Positions 15,243-24,089 of a stretch of 64,000 bases of DNA are shown piece by piece; position 1 is the stretch's first letter; every line of letters begins with the position of its first letter. The DNA lies in the NCBI GenBank assembly GCA_017620205.1, contig JAFZQX010000040.1:20514-84513 (forward strand), given 5' to 3'. Origin of the DNA: Clostridia bacterium (GTDB lineage Bacteria > Bacillota > Clostridia > UMGS1883 > UMGS1540). The position numbers were made by a program, and so were the translations under genes. The notes beneath the pieces were generated by a model, which had not been told where the DNA came from, did not search any database, and saw only the letters and a program-made list of their open reading frames with translations.

Positions 15243-16131
15243 TACGCATTGCGATACGCTTGATTTACTTAAAGATACAGATAATATGTATACGTGCGAT
15301 ACGCACTATAATTTTAGCAAGGCGGCAAATTATGACACGCATATTCAGATAACCGATATTTGGGTTGACAACGCGGAGCACAAACCCATATCTCGCGTTG
15401 ACGGTCTTATAGACAGGTTTTATGAAGAAACAAAAAATGTTTCTGTAATAAAAACAGCCGCAGACCTTGAAAAAGCCAAAGGCGTTTGCGTAATGCTCGG
15501 CATAGAAGGCGGAGAGGGAATAGGCGGCAGTATAAAAAGACTCTATGATTTATTCTCCCGCGGAGTCCGTCTTGTAACGCTTACGTGGAACCATGAAAAC
15601 GAAATATCCGGTACGGCATTCGAAAACGGCGGCGGACTAAAACCCTTCGGGCGCGAAGCCGTGCGCGAGATGGAAAACCTCGGTATAATGGTTGACGTTT
15701 CGCACCTTTCAGATAAAGGCTTTTACGATGTTCTTGAAATGACAAAAAAGCCCTTTATAGCGTCGCACTCAAATTCAAGAAAGGTCTGCGATATATTCAG
15801 AAATCTTACGGACGATATGTTTTTGTCGCTCATAAAAAAAGGCGGCGTAACGGGCATAAATCTCTGTCCCGATTTTTTGGGAGAAAACCCGGATATAGAT
15901 ACAATAGTCAAGCACATTGAGCACTTCATGTCGCTCGGCGGCGAGGATAACGTTGGTATCGGAGCGGATTTTGACGGCGTACCCGCACTCCCCGACGGCA
16001 TTCGCGGCACGGAAGACCTTTATAAAATATTTGACAGACTTTCGTCACTTAATTATTCTCAGGAGCTGTGCGAAAAAATAGCGTATAAGAATATGATGAG
16101 AGTATTTTCGGAAGTCCTGCCGGAAAAGTAA
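15229..16131 (+). CDS. Membrane-dipeptidase-type peptidase (M19 family)
   Basis: 300 residues, about the usual bacterial size. Zinc-dependent dipeptidase related to renal dipeptidase. Seen: F-D-T-H-C-D-T (zinc ligands H and D near 5-7), G-I-E-G-G-E-G-I-G (bridging Glu region), V-D-V-S-H-L-S and A-S-H-S-N-S-R (zinc His residues) and G-A-D-F-D-G. No signal peptide, so cytoplasmic. Overlaps the preceding HAD gene and ends the five-gene run; a terminator follows at 16154. Confidence 0.93.
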   Translation: MIIFDTHCDTLDLLKDTDNMYTCDTHYNFSKAANYDTHIQITDIWVDNAEHKPISRVDGLIDRFYEETKNVSVIKTAADLEKAKGVCVMLGIEGGEGIGGSIKRLYDLFSRGVRLVTLTWNHENEISGTAFENGGGLKPFGREAVREMENLGIMVDVSHLSDKGFYDVLEMTKKPFIASHSNSRKVCDIFRNLTDDMFLSLIKKGGVTGINLCPDFLGENPDIDTIVKHIEHFMSLGGEDNVGIGADFDGVPALPDGIRGTEDLYKIFDRLSSLNYSQELCEKIAYKNMMRVFSEVLPEK

Positions 16132-16153
16132 TTGAATAAAAAGTATAAAATTT

Positions 16154-16180
16154 GGTTTCCCTTCGGGAAGCCTTTTTTAT
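16154..16180 (+). terminator. Intrinsic terminator after the dipeptidase gene
   Basis: GGTTTCCC (16154-16161), TTC loop, GGGAAGCC (16165-16172), then TTTTTT. It lies 22 bases after the stop codon. Confidence 0.85.
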
Positions 16181-16191
16181 TTTCACGCAAA

Positions 16192-16243
16192 AGCCTTCCC
16201 CTAAAAAGGGGAAGGTGGGGCGCTGTGCGCCCCGGATGAGGTG
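16192..16243. repeat. Small palindromic repeat element
   Basis: CCTTCCCC-TAAAAA-GGGGAAGG (16194-16215) is followed by GGGGCGC-TGT-GCGCCCC (about 16217-16233) and CGGATGAGGTG. The pattern of a CCTTCCCC/GGGGAAGG stem plus a second GC hairpin and GGATGAGG tail is like the short intergenic palindromic repeats common in Clostridia genomes. Only one copy is in this window, so repetitiveness is inferred. Confidence 0.5.
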
Positions 16244-16336
16244 TAAATATACAAAAAAAGCACCTTATTTTACGGCAAGGCAAAAAATCACATAAATTGT
16301 AACACAAGTTTATTTGAAGCTCTTTGCTTTTTGATA

Positions 16337-16365
16337 TTGACTGGAACGCTGAAAATTGTTATAAT
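16337..16365 (+). promoter_or_regulatory. Promoter upstream of the cobalamin riboswitch
   Basis: TTGACT (16337-16342), 17-base spacer, TATAAT (16360-16365), about 25 bases before the first riboswitch bases. Confidence 0.8.
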
Positions 16366-16387
16366 ATTAAAGAAAAATGAATATACG

Positions 16388-16600
16388 CAACAGAGTGCCT
16401 TATACGCTGTAACGAGCTCTGCTCAGGCGCATGGGGTGAAAAGGGAAAGAGGTGCGAATCCTCTGCGATAACGGTCGCTGTATGTGTTTCTATGTTTTAC
16501 GCCGTCGGTGAAAGCCGGTCATTGGGAAACTGAGAAGGCATGGTGTAAAACGGTTAAAGGCACGAGCCAAAAGACCTGCTCTGATGCCGATCCGTACTTG
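16388..16600 (+). ncRNA. Cobalamin riboswitch
   Basis: Conserved blocks appear in order: GGGTGAAAAGGGAA (about 16435-16448), AGAGGTGCGAATCCTCTGCG (16450-16469), ACGGTCGCTGTATG, an optional arm with GCCGGTCATTGGGAAACTGA and GAAGGCATGG, then CGAGCCAAAAGACCTGC. This is the arrangement of the B12-sensing aptamer (GGGAA..GGTG..AATCC..CGCTGT..GAC..ACCTGC). The exact ends are estimated. An intrinsic terminator at 16696-16730 sits between the aptamer and the start codon, so cobalamin binding likely causes termination. Confidence 0.93.
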
Positions 16601-16695
16601 TATTATACATAGGATAGGCAGTTTAAAATGAAGTATACTTTGGGGTATGCTTATTTGTGTTGCATTTAAATTGCGTATTTTGCAGAAACACTCCG

Positions 16696-16730
16696 CTGCA
16701 TTGATTTTTAAATCAGTGCAGTTTTTTCTT
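16696..16730 (+). terminator. Riboswitch expression-platform terminator
   Basis: CTGCATTGATTT (16696-16707) pairs with AAATCAGTGCAG (16710-16721) and is followed by TTTTTTCTT. It lies 25 bases before the start codon of the regulated gene, downstream of the cobalamin aptamer. An alternative antiterminator pairing was not traced. Confidence 0.82.
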
Positions 16731-16754
16731 GCACGCAGAAAGGAAGTAATACAA

Positions 16755-19700
16755 ATGAACACAACAAAGAAACTGCTATCACTGCTCCTTGCTCTGGCTA
16801 TGGTATTAGGCCTGTGCAGTATAAATGTTTTTGCGGAACCCGCAGAAGTTACAACCGCAGACATATATATTGTTGCACAGCTCAGTGGCGGTTTTCTGGC
16901 GCCTCCTCAGGTGGTAGAGGTATCAAGTGATTTATCCGAAAAATACGGCTTTGAGGACGAAGTAGACGGCGTTTCCGTACTTGACGCGCTTATAAAAGAG
17001 CACGAGCTTGTCTTCGGATCGGACTTTACAAAAGACACCGCAAGCGATTATCTTGAAGTTTCAAACGGCAGCGCAACAAAAGAATTCGGCATATCGTCAA
17101 GCACATACTTCGGCGGTTTTCTTGTAAACGAAGGCTATCCCAATGACGGTACCGCAAGCCCTTACGGCACCGGCTACAACGGCACTACATATACAACGCA
17201 TAAACTCGTATCGGGCGATAAAGTTGATTTTTTCTTTTATGAAGACACGTACTGGGGCGACACCTATACATGGATAGACGGAGACCTTTCCACTCTGCCG
17301 GGAGATGATTTGGAAGTAACCGTTACCGGAACTATGGTAATGGCAGGATATATGTATAAAACACCGGAAGAATTTAAAGAATCCGGCGAAGAAATAGAAG
17401 ACGCATCATTTGCATGGGTAAGTGAAGACGGCGCTATAACCGGAATTGAAGGCGTTTATACGGACGAGGACGGAGAAGCTTCTATCCCGATACCCGATGA
17501 TATGGAGCCCGGCATATATTATCTTACTGTACTGCCCGAGTCAGAAGAATATATGTTCTTATGTATAATGAACCCCACGCCGGTTAATATAGGAAACATT
17601 AAAACAACGTATGTAAGCATAAGCCAAAATGCAGATTTTGTAGAAACAAAAGACGGACAAACCTTTAACCGGCTGCCCGTAACGATATCGGGCAAGTATG
17701 TATATACAATAGACGATGTGCTTTCTGCAGCTCACAAAGAATATGCGGATGAGGATCACGGCTATGAATCGGGCGAAAGCTTTTACGGTCTTTCAATACT
17801 CAAACTATGGGGCGATACTAGCGGCGCTTTCGGATATTATCAGAATGACAATTCTTCATGGTCTCTTGACGATGAAGTGACGGAAGGCGACTTTATATCG
17901 GCATTTATATATAAAGATCAGGACGGCTGGAGTGATACTTATACAAAGTTTGAAGAAATCTCAGTTTCAACAAACGTGGGTGATGAAACAGAATTTACCC
18001 TTTTAAAATATGATTGGGTCACAAATTCGTTTATCCCCTGTGAAGGCGTTGCCATTGGCGTTTCAAAGCTTGCTGACACTTCTGCCGTAACCGATGCAGA
18101 CGGCAAAGCGACACTCACATTTCCCGCAGTGGGCACATACACGGTTGTTGCCAAGAGCGCGGACGCGCCCGTTATTGTTCCCTCATCCTGTACCGTAACG
18201 GTAGTGTCGGTTGCGGTTACGGATATAGATATTGATAACACTTTAACCGTTTATGAAAACAAAAGCAAACAGGTAGGCTATGGAATAGCACCTACAAACG
18301 CTACTGACAAGAGCGTTTCATGGGAATCGTCCGACAACGGTGTGGCAACTGTTTCGGAAGACGGCTTAGTCACAGGCGTTAAGGCGGGCACGGCGACAAT
18401 AACTGCCAAAACAAACGACGGCGGCTTTTCTGACAGCTGTGAAGTGACGGTAAAAGCAATTCCGTCAGCGCTTGACATCATGCATGGCATTGCCGCGAAA
18501 TACGCGGAAAATGGCATAGCAAACGACATTAACGCGCCGTGGTTTGCGGCGGATCTGGCGGCATACAAAAAGGCATTTCCCGATACGGAAAACGTTTTAT
18601 CGGACGAGCAGGTACAGGAATATCTCGACAAACTCATACCTGCATCTGCAGAAGCAACAAAAGCGGGCGATCTCGCAAAATGCATTATAGCGCTTCGTGC
18701 ACTCGGCTTTGACCCCGAAAATATAATTACATCGGATTTCAGTTCCGTAAACATAGTAGAAAAGCTTCATAAACTTATTGAAGACGAAAACGCGGCGGTT
18801 AAAAGTATATACACTCTTCCATATGTTATTATCGCCATGAATGAAGATGAAACTTATCTTTCAGCCGATGATACTGCCAAACTTATTTCTTATGCCATAG
18901 ATCAGAAAAATGCTTGGCAGGATAACTCATGGGGCGTTGATACGGCAGCTGCCATGCTCCTCGCTTTATCACCGCTTTACGATACAAACGAAGAGGTAAA
19001 AGCTGCTGCGGACGAAACAATAGAAATGATGAAGAATGCGCAATATGATGACGGCTCTTTCGGAAACGCGTCTTCAACGGGACTGGCGGTTGCGGCACTT
19101 TCTGCATACGGCATTAACTGCTCGGAACTTAAAAAAGAAGACATGAGCGCTTTGGAAGGCCTTGCAATAAATGCAACGGATACTCTTGACGGTTTCAACC
19201 CCGCATCTAACAGCTTCGGTACGGAGCAGGGCTTCCGAGGCCTTGTGGCAAATCAGCTTTCAGGTTCAAGCATTTATGATTTCTCGGATAATCCAAAAAA
19301 CACGGCACAGGCTACATGGGGAGAAAACTGCCCCGTCACATTTGTTGTTACTCCCGATACCGCCGAAATAACTGTTGAATGTCAGGATGCCGTATCGGAT
19401 GGCAAATACGATCTGCCCGCCGGAACGTATAACTACACCGTGTCCCAAAGCGGTTTCAAAACGGCCGGGGGCACGTTCGCGGTAACAGATGCAGATGCTG
19501 AAAACCACACTCCGAAAACAATAAACGTATCTCTCGAAATCGACTCTTCGTCATCGGACAGCGGCGTTCTCATAAGCGTTACGGATGTTTTGGAAAGCGG
19601 CAACCCGGTTGTGTCGGTTTCGGCTGACAACAGGGAAAGCACCACGCAGGACGCGCTCCTTTTCCTTGCGTTTTATGGTGAAACGGGACGCGTAATTGAT

Positions 19701-19856
19701 ATAAAATGCGCAGATATCAGTTTGGCTCCGAATGAAATAAAGAGCGACATTTCATTTATGGTGCCGGACGGTGCACTTTCATACAGAGTATTTTTATGGA
19801 ACAAGGTAATGCACCCTCTTTGCGGTACGGCAAGCGGCAAGCCTAGTGACAATTAA
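16755..19856 (+). CDS. Secreted transcobalamin/intrinsic-factor-like protein under B12 riboswitch control
   Basis: 1033 residues from ATG at 16755 (AAAGGAAG upstream; a longer frame from 16647 crosses the riboswitch terminator). Signal peptide about 1-29 (N-V-F-A-E). Two DUF4430-like regions (transcobalamin C-terminal domain fold; about 70-175, with S-V-L-D-A-L and Y-F-G-G-F, and 318-405, with W-G-D-T-S-G-A-F-G-Y-Y). A Big_2 Ig-like domain (about 487-568) and a helical region with toroid-type repeats follow (about 572-835; W-G-V-D-T-A-A-A-M-L-L-A-L, D-D-G-S-F-G-N-A-S-S-T). Then come a PEGA-like beta domain (about 860-922) and a C-terminal module with V-F-L-W (about 935-1031). A helical toroid plus DUF4430 is the domain pair of human intrinsic factor, in reversed order here. 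With the riboswitch, an extracellular cobalamin binder is the best guess; binding itself is inferred. No membrane anchor or SLH repeat is seen. Confidence 0.8.
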   Translation: MNTTKKLLSLLLALAMVLGLCSINVFAEPAEVTTADIYIVAQLSGGFLAPPQVVEVSSDLSEKYGFEDEVDGVSVLDALIKEHELVFGSDFTKDTASDYLEVSNGSATKEFGISSSTYFGGFLVNEGYPNDGTASPYGTGYNGTTYTTHKLVSGDKVDFFFYEDTYWGDTYTWIDGDLSTLPGDDLEVTVTGTMVMAGYMYKTPEEFKESGEEIEDASFAWVSEDGAITGIEGVYTDEDGEASIPIPDDMEPGIYYLTVLPESEEYMFLCIMNPTPVNIGNIKTTYVSISQNADFVETKDGQTFNRLPVTISGKYVYTIDDVLSAAHKEYADEDHGYESGESFYGLSILKLWGDTSGAFGYYQNDNSSWSLDDEVTEGDFISAFIYKDQDGWSDTYTKFEEISVSTNVGDETEFTLLKYDWVTNSFIPCEGVAIGVSKLADTSAVTDADGKATLTFPAVGTYTVVAKSADAPVIVPSSCTVTVVSVAVTDIDIDNTLTVYENKSKQVGYGIAPTNATDKSVSWESSDNGVATVSEDGLVTGVKAGTATITAKTNDGGFSDSCEVTVKAIPSALDIMHGIAAKYAENGIANDINAPWFAADLAAYKKAFPDTENVLSDEQVQEYLDKLIPASAEATKAGDLAKCIIALRALGFDPENIITSDFSSVNIVEKLHKLIEDENAAVKSIYTLPYVIIAMNEDETYLSADDTAKLISYAIDQKNAWQDNSWGVDTAAAMLLALSPLYDTNEEVKAAADETIEMMKNAQYDDGSFGNASSTGLAVAALSAYGINCSELKKEDMSALEGLAINATDTLDGFNPASNSFGTEQGFRGLVANQLSGSSIYDFSDNPKNTAQATWGENCPVTFVVTPDTAEITVECQDAVSDGKYDLPAGTYNYTVSQSGFKTAGGTFAVTDADAENHTPKTINVSLEIDSSSSDSGVLISVTDVLESGNPVVSVSADNRESTTQDALLFLAFYGETGRVIDIKCADISLAPNEIKSDISFMVPDGALSYRVFLWNKVMHPLCGTASGKPSDN

Positions 19857-19861
19857 ATATC

Positions 19862-19890
19862 TTGACAAAACAGCAGAAAAATAATATAAT
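19862..19890 (+). promoter_or_regulatory. Perfect consensus promoter for reverse rubrerythrin
   Basis: TTGACA (19862-19867), 17-base spacer, TATAAT (19885-19890), 34 bases before the start codon. TTGGAGG serves as ribosome binding site. This predicts strong constitutive expression. Confidence 0.9.
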
Positions 19891-19923
19891 TATTTTACAT
19901 AATAATATTTTGGAGGTTAAAAA

Positions 19924-20466
19924 ATGAAAAAGTTTGTATGTCAGATTTGCGGTTACGTTCACGAAGGCGATTCGGCTCCCGAAAAATGCCCCGTTTGCAG
20001 TGCACCCGCTGAAAAATTCACAGAACAGAGTGGTGAGCTTACATGGGCTGCTGAGCACGTTTTAGGCGTAGCCAAAGGCGTTGACCCCGCTATAATAGAA
20101 GGCCTTAAACAGAACTTCACGGGCGAATGCACGGAAGTCGGTATGTACCTTGCCATGGCAAGAGTTGCATACAGAGAAGGCTATCCCGAAGTTGGCTCAT
20201 ATTATGAAAAAGCCGCTTTTGAAGAGGCTGAACACGCTGCAAAATTTGCAGAGCTTTTAGGTGAAGTTGTAACAGACAGTACAAAGAAAAACTTAGAGCT
20301 CCGCGTTGAAGCCGAAAACGGCGCAACGGCAGGCAAAACAGAGCTTGCAAAACTCGCAAAGGCTCAGAATCTTGACGCTATCCATGACACTGTTCATGAA
20401 ATGGCAAGAGACGAAGCAAGACACGGAAAAGCATTTGCAGGCCTTTTGAAGAGATATTTCGGTTAA
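19924..20466 (+). CDS. Reverse rubrerythrin (NADH peroxidase type)
   Basis: 180 residues. A rubredoxin-like Fe(Cys)4 domain is at the N-terminus (C-Q-I-C-G-Y at 7-12 and C-P-V-C-S at about 22-26), followed by a four-helix diiron domain with E-C-T-E, E-x-x-H (E-E-A-E-H-A) and D-E-A-R-H-G ligands. This reversed order marks the clostridial reverse rubrerythrins, which reduce hydrogen peroxide and oxygen with NADH via redox partners. Single gene with its own strong promoter and terminator. Confidence 0.93.
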   Translation: MKKFVCQICGYVHEGDSAPEKCPVCSAPAEKFTEQSGELTWAAEHVLGVAKGVDPAIIEGLKQNFTGECTEVGMYLAMARVAYREGYPEVGSYYEKAAFEEAEHAAKFAELLGEVVTDSTKKNLELRVEAENGATAGKTELAKLAKAQNLDAIHDTVHEMARDEARHGKAFAGLLKRYFG

Positions 20467-20610
20467 TCGTAAATACAAATAATTACGATTAGATACACTT
20501 CAAAAACCGCATAAAATAAGAACCCCACCCGCCTGTGAAATCCAAGATTTCAAGCGGGTTCCCGGGAACCTTGATATGCAGGCATATTAAGGCTTTTCAA
20601 GCTTAGTACA
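20467..20610. other. Intergenic stretch with two hairpins, no gene
   Basis: Between the rubrerythrin stop and its terminator (20611). It contains a weak AT-rich hairpin just after the stop and a bipartite hairpin at 20527-20559 (ACCCGC/GCGGGT around TGAAATC/GATTTCA). No U-run follows on the plus strand; on the minus strand it is followed by GGGGTTCTTATTTT. No coding sequence is seen. Confidence 0.5.
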
Positions 20611-20654
20611 CAAAACACGGTTATCTGTTTTATGATAGCCGTGTTTTGATTTTT
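20611..20654 (+). terminator. Intrinsic terminator
   Basis: CAAAACACGG-TTATC (20611-20625) pairs with GATAG-CCGTGTTTTG (20634-20648), with an 8-base loop, then ATTTTT. Ends rubrerythrin transcription and precedes the aldolase promoter. Confidence 0.8.
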
Positions 20655-20737
20655 GGCGGACTGATGAAATTTCCCGACTGTTTTGGTAAGGCTTCGCAGC
20701 TTCAAGTGTTATTATTATAATATCAAAAGCAATCTGC

Positions 20738-20766
20738 TTGATTTTTAAATTTAATAATGATATAAT
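20738..20766 (+). promoter_or_regulatory. Promoter for the tandem aldolase / esterase pair
   Basis: TTGATT (20738-20743), 17-base spacer, TATAAT (20761-20766), 38 bases before the ATG at 20804. Confidence 0.75.
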
Positions 20767-20803
20767 TAATAATATACTAATTTCAGAATGGAGATACATA
20801 CAA

Positions 20804-22093
20804 ATGGATATTAAACTTATGCACCCGGCTGATCAGCTGGTAACCATTATGGACAGAATCTACCATTACGGAATGACAACAACGTCCGGAGGCAATCTGT
20901 CTATTAAAGACGATAACGGAGATATTTGGATAACTCCGGGCGGAATTGATAAAGGAACTTTATCGCGTGACGATATAATACTTATAAAGGCAGACGGCAC
21001 GGTTATAGGACCGCATAAGCCGTCGAGCGAGCTGCCGTTTCACCTCGATGTTTATAAGCGCAGACCCGATGTCCGCGCCGTTTTGCACGCGCACCCGCCG
21101 GCACTTATTGCGTTTTCCGCCGTCAGAAAACTGCCCGATATTTCTCTTATTCCAAACGCAAATATAATTTGCGGCAAGGTTGAATATGCTCCGTATGACG
21201 TGCCGGGAAGCAAACAGCTCGGCGAAAAAATTGCAGACGTGTTTGATAAGGGAATAAACACCGTAATGCTTGAAAACCACGGTGTTGTTTTGGCACAGAA
21301 AGATTTGTTTGCGGCTTTTATGGCATTTGAAACGCTTGAATACTGCGCGCGGCTGCAGATTAACGCTTTAAAAATAGGAACGCCGCACGGCATATCTGAA
21401 AAGCACATGGAAATTGCCAAAAAGAAAAACAATGTTGAACTCGAAGAATATACAGCAGAAAGCTATTCAAGCGTTGAAAGAGAAGCAAGAAGTAAGATAT
21501 GTGAACTGATTCACCGCGCTTATGACCAACAGCTCTTTACCGCAACGCAGGGCACGTTTTCAGAAAGGATTGACGGCAATAATTTTATAATAACGCCTTA
21601 CGGTGTTGACAGAAAGTATATAGAACCAAAAGACTTGGTAAGAATTGAAGACGGCAAAAAGGAAGCGGGTACAAACCCGAGCCGTTCTGTGCTCTTACAT
21701 AAGCATATATATGAAACGCATCCCGAAATAAATGCTATAATAGTGGCGCACCCGCCGAATATCATGGCTTTTGCGGTAACGGATGAAGAGTTTGACTCAA
21801 AGATAATACCGGAGAGCTATATCGTTTTGCGTGATGTTAAAAAGCTGCCGTTTGGTTCAAACTTTATGCAGCCGAAGCTGACGGCGGCGGAGCTTACGGC
21901 AAAAACTCCCGTTGTGCTTATAGAAAACGACTGCATAATTGCGCTCGGAGACTCGCTTATAAACGCTTTCGATAAGCTGGAAGTTCTTGAATACAGCGCA
22001 AAGGCTATAATCGAAACAAAAGACCTCGGCGATATCGTTATGATAAACGACAAAGAAATTAAAGAACTGCACGAAGCTTTTAATTTGGATTGA
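20804..22093 (+). CDS. Class II aldolase, tandem two-domain form with degenerate second domain
   Basis: 429 residues from ATG at 20804 (GGAG upstream; an earlier in-frame ATG at 20738 lies in the promoter). Two AraD/FucA-type domains are fused. Domain 1 (about 1-200) has T-S-G-G-N-L-S, S-S-E-L-P-F-H, H-A-H-P-P and E-N-H-G-V, thus the catalytic Glu and the three zinc His. Domain 2 (about 215-429) aligns (A-T-Q-G-T-F-S-E, V-A-H-P-P-N, I-E-N-D-C) but reads S-R for S-E, V-A-H for H-A-H and E-N-D for E-N-H, so the catalytic Glu and two zinc ligands are lost. Likely cleaves a deoxy- or keto-sugar phosphate, in line with the rhamnose genes downstream; substrate unproven. Confidence 0.88.
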   Translation: MDIKLMHPADQLVTIMDRIYHYGMTTTSGGNLSIKDDNGDIWITPGGIDKGTLSRDDIILIKADGTVIGPHKPSSELPFHLDVYKRRPDVRAVLHAHPPALIAFSAVRKLPDISLIPNANIICGKVEYAPYDVPGSKQLGEKIADVFDKGINTVMLENHGVVLAQKDLFAAFMAFETLEYCARLQINALKIGTPHGISEKHMEIAKKKNNVELEEYTAESYSSVEREARSKICELIHRAYDQQLFTATQGTFSERIDGNNFIITPYGVDRKYIEPKDLVRIEDGKKEAGTNPSRSVLLHKHIYETHPEINAIIVAHPPNIMAFAVTDEEFDSKIIPESYIVLRDVKKLPFGSNFMQPKLTAAELTAKTPVVLIENDCIIALGDSLINAFDKLEVLEYSAKAIIETKDLGDIVMINDKEIKELHEAFNLD

Positions 22094-22102
22094 GGTACTT
22101 TT

Positions 22103-22921
22103 ATGATTCATAATATTGTTAATTTATTAGAAAAGCCGACAGAATTTGATTTTATGCCGACTCTTAAAACATACGTTTTGGATACTGTCGAGCGTGACAC
22201 ATTAAGACCTGCCGTAATCGTTTTCCCTGGTGGCGGTTATGAAGGCTGTTCTTACAGAGAAGGCGAGAGGGTTGCGCTCGCATACAATTCCGCCGGTTTT
22301 CATTCTTTCGTAGTATATTACAGATGCGCGCCGCACAGGCATCCTGCGCCCCTGTATGACGCTGCCGCTGCCGTAAAATATGTGCGTAACCATGCAAAAG
22401 AATGGAAGATTGACCCAAATATGATAGTTGTTGCGGGCTTCAGCGCGGGCGGACGTTTGGCGGCTTCTATATCAACGCTTTGGAATAGTGAAAAGTTTTT
22501 TTCACATGAAGAAATAACGTCAGAAATATATAAGCCGAATGCGTCTATATTGTCTTATCCCGTTATAACATCAGGAGAAAAGGCACATAGAGGCTCTTTC
22601 GATAACCTTTTGGGTAAAGACGCACCGCAGGACTTGGTTGAATTTATGTCGCTTGAAAACAGAGTTTCGGAAAACACGCCGCCTGCTTTTTTGTGGCATA
22701 CGTTTGATGACAAGGGCGTGCCGTGCGAAAATTCTTTGTATTATGCAGAAGCGCTTTCAAAATTTGGAGTTCCGTGCGAGCTGCACATTTATCCGGTAGG
22801 GGGGCACGGACAGTCAAGAACGACAAGAGAAACTATTTGGTGTGTTTCAAATTTCCGCAGAAAATATAATTGGCTTAATGAGTCCTGTGAATGGCTTGTA
22901 GATCTTTTTGAATTAGCTTGA
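22103..22921 (+). CDS. Alpha/beta hydrolase (acetyl-xylan/acetyl-esterase type)
   Basis: 272 residues. Seen: oxyanion-hole H-G-G-G-like variant P-G-G-G-Y-E-G, nucleophile elbow G-F-S-A-G-G (about 112-117), T-F-D-D with the acid residue and G-G-H-G with the catalytic His (about 230). No signal peptide. Such cytoplasmic esterases commonly remove acetyl groups from imported oligosaccharides. Follows the aldolase by 9 bases, so one transcript. The second esterase-like gene at 32381 belongs to the same general family. Confidence 0.87.
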   Translation: MIHNIVNLLEKPTEFDFMPTLKTYVLDTVERDTLRPAVIVFPGGGYEGCSYREGERVALAYNSAGFHSFVVYYRCAPHRHPAPLYDAAAAVKYVRNHAKEWKIDPNMIVVAGFSAGGRLAASISTLWNSEKFFSHEEITSEIYKPNASILSYPVITSGEKAHRGSFDNLLGKDAPQDLVEFMSLENRVSENTPPAFLWHTFDDKGVPCENSLYYAEALSKFGVPCELHIYPVGGHGQSRTTRETIWCVSNFRRKYNWLNESCEWLVDLFELA

Positions 22922-22932
22922 TTATAAAAATT

Positions 22933-22966
22933 GCCCCGGGTTCCGAAAAGCGTGGTAGCCCGGGGC
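22933..22966 (-). terminator. Terminator between the convergent esterase and AraC genes
   Basis: GCCCCGGG (22933-22940) pairs with CCCGGGGC (22959-22966). On the minus strand the stem is followed by AATTTTTAT, so it mainly ends the AraC gene at 22989. It can also hinder plus-strand readthrough from the esterase gene. Confidence 0.7.
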
Positions 22967-22988
22967 GATTTGCGTCATAAACTGCTTT

Positions 22989-23966
22989 TTATTTATAAGC
23001 ATTGGCATTATTTTGCTCTCTGAACTCTCTTGGAGAGACGCCGTAGATGTCTCTGAACAATCTGTAAAAATGGCTGCTGTTTTCATATCCGACAGCGTTC
23101 ATAATTTCCGCAACCGTCATGTTGGTTTCCGTCAAAAAATCTGCGGCTTGAGCTATTCTTTTTCTTTGCAGCAGGTCGGAAAATGTATAGCCGGTTGCTT
23201 TTTTTATAATTTTGCAAATGTTTGACGGAGACTGATGCATATTTGCTGCAAGCTCTTTAAGCGTAATATTTTTATAGTTTGTGTTTATATAATGTAAGAC
23301 CGTGCTTGCTATCATATCGTTTTCGTTTAGCAGAGAGTCCGGGCTTATCGTGTCCATGCTTTCGATTATATGAAGAAAAATAAGTCCCATAGTAAAACGG
23401 TTTATGTTTTCTTCACCCGTTTCATTCAAAAGCGAGGAAATAATATTCTCAATTAAGTTTTCTATTGCTGTATTTCCTGCGGTTCTGAAGTGCATATACC
23501 TGGGCGTTTTTTCGTTTTTCCTGAAAATATCAACCAAAAAGTCAGCAAACAAAGTGCTTTTGTCCTCTTTAAGCATTTTCAGGGGAATATCAAAAAACTC
23601 GGGTAAAACAATAAAGTTAATACCAATATCGTTTTCACCTGCTTTTTTTATGCTGTGACTGACATGTTGATTCATGAAAAGGAAGTCTCCCGTTGACATG
23701 TTTATCTCATGACCGTTTATGGTGTGAGTAATATGGCCGCTGCACACATACATTATTTCAATATAGTCGTGTGAGTGTTCGGGAAAATCAATAAAACGCG
23801 TGTGTGTACGTATTGCGATATGTTTGCCGATTGACATAAGCTTAACGCTTTCAACCGAAAACGCCTCGCTCGAAGTATATATTTTTTTGTCAATTTTATT
23901 CTTATGCAAAATTAGTCTTTCTTCTTCCGATATTTCTTTTAAACGTTCCAGCAGTTCGCTTTTCAT
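22989..23966 (-). CDS. AraC-family regulator, divergent to rhaA
   Basis: 325 residues from ATG at 23966 with GAGGTGATAC upstream; an earlier in-frame start at 24017 has no RBS. N-terminal cupin-like sensor (about 25-130) with H-S-H-D-Y-I-E-I-M-Y and G-D-F-L-F-M-N. The C-terminal double helix-turn-helix (about 225-320) has L-A-A-N-M-H-Q-S-P-S-N-I-C-K-I-I-K and V-G-Y-E-N-S-S-H-F-Y-R-L-F-R...G-V-S-P-R-E-F-R. Divergent placement next to L-rhamnose isomerase suggests a rhamnose-responsive activator, but the inducer is inferred only from position. Confidence 0.92.
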   Translation of the reverse strand: MKSELLERLKEISEEERLILHKNKIDKKIYTSSEAFSVESVKLMSIGKHIAIRTHTRFIDFPEHSHDYIEIMYVCSGHITHTINGHEINMSTGDFLFMNQHVSHSIKKAGENDIGINFIVLPEFFDIPLKMLKEDKSTLFADFLVDIFRKNEKTPRYMHFRTAGNTAIENLIENIISSLLNETGEENINRFTMGLIFLHIIESMDTISPDSLLNENDMIASTVLHYINTNYKNITLKELAANMHQSPSNICKIIKKATGYTFSDLLQRKRIAQAADFLTETNMTVAEIMNAVGYENSSHFYRLFRDIYGVSPREFREQNNANAYK

Positions 23967-24060
23967 CCGTATCACCTCTATATGACAAATTATAAACCAT
24001 ACGGGTGTAAAATTCAAGAGTTTTGGAAATTTTCGTCCTATTTTTTGTTAATTTGCGTTC

Positions 24061-24089
24061 TTAATTTTTGGCGTGAAATCATTTATAAT
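24061..24089 (+). promoter_or_regulatory. Probable activator-dependent rhaA promoter
   Basis: A good -10 TATAAT (24084-24089) lies 53 bases before the rhaA ATG, but the 17-base-spaced -35 position reads TTAATT, a poor match. Just upstream are two similar words, TTTGCGTTC (about 24052) and TTTGGCGTGA (about 24066). A weak -35 beside a divergent AraC gene is the usual picture of an activator-dependent promoter. Inference. Confidence 0.45.

Noticed and set aside
16647..16754. N-terminal extension of the B12-type protein
   Set aside because: It would start inside the riboswitch expression platform and hide the signal peptide; ATG at 16755 has the RBS.
20738..20803. Earlier ATG for the tandem aldolase
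   Set aside because: It lies within the promoter -35/-10 region and has no RBS; ATG at 20804 with GGAG and 38 bases from the -10 is better.
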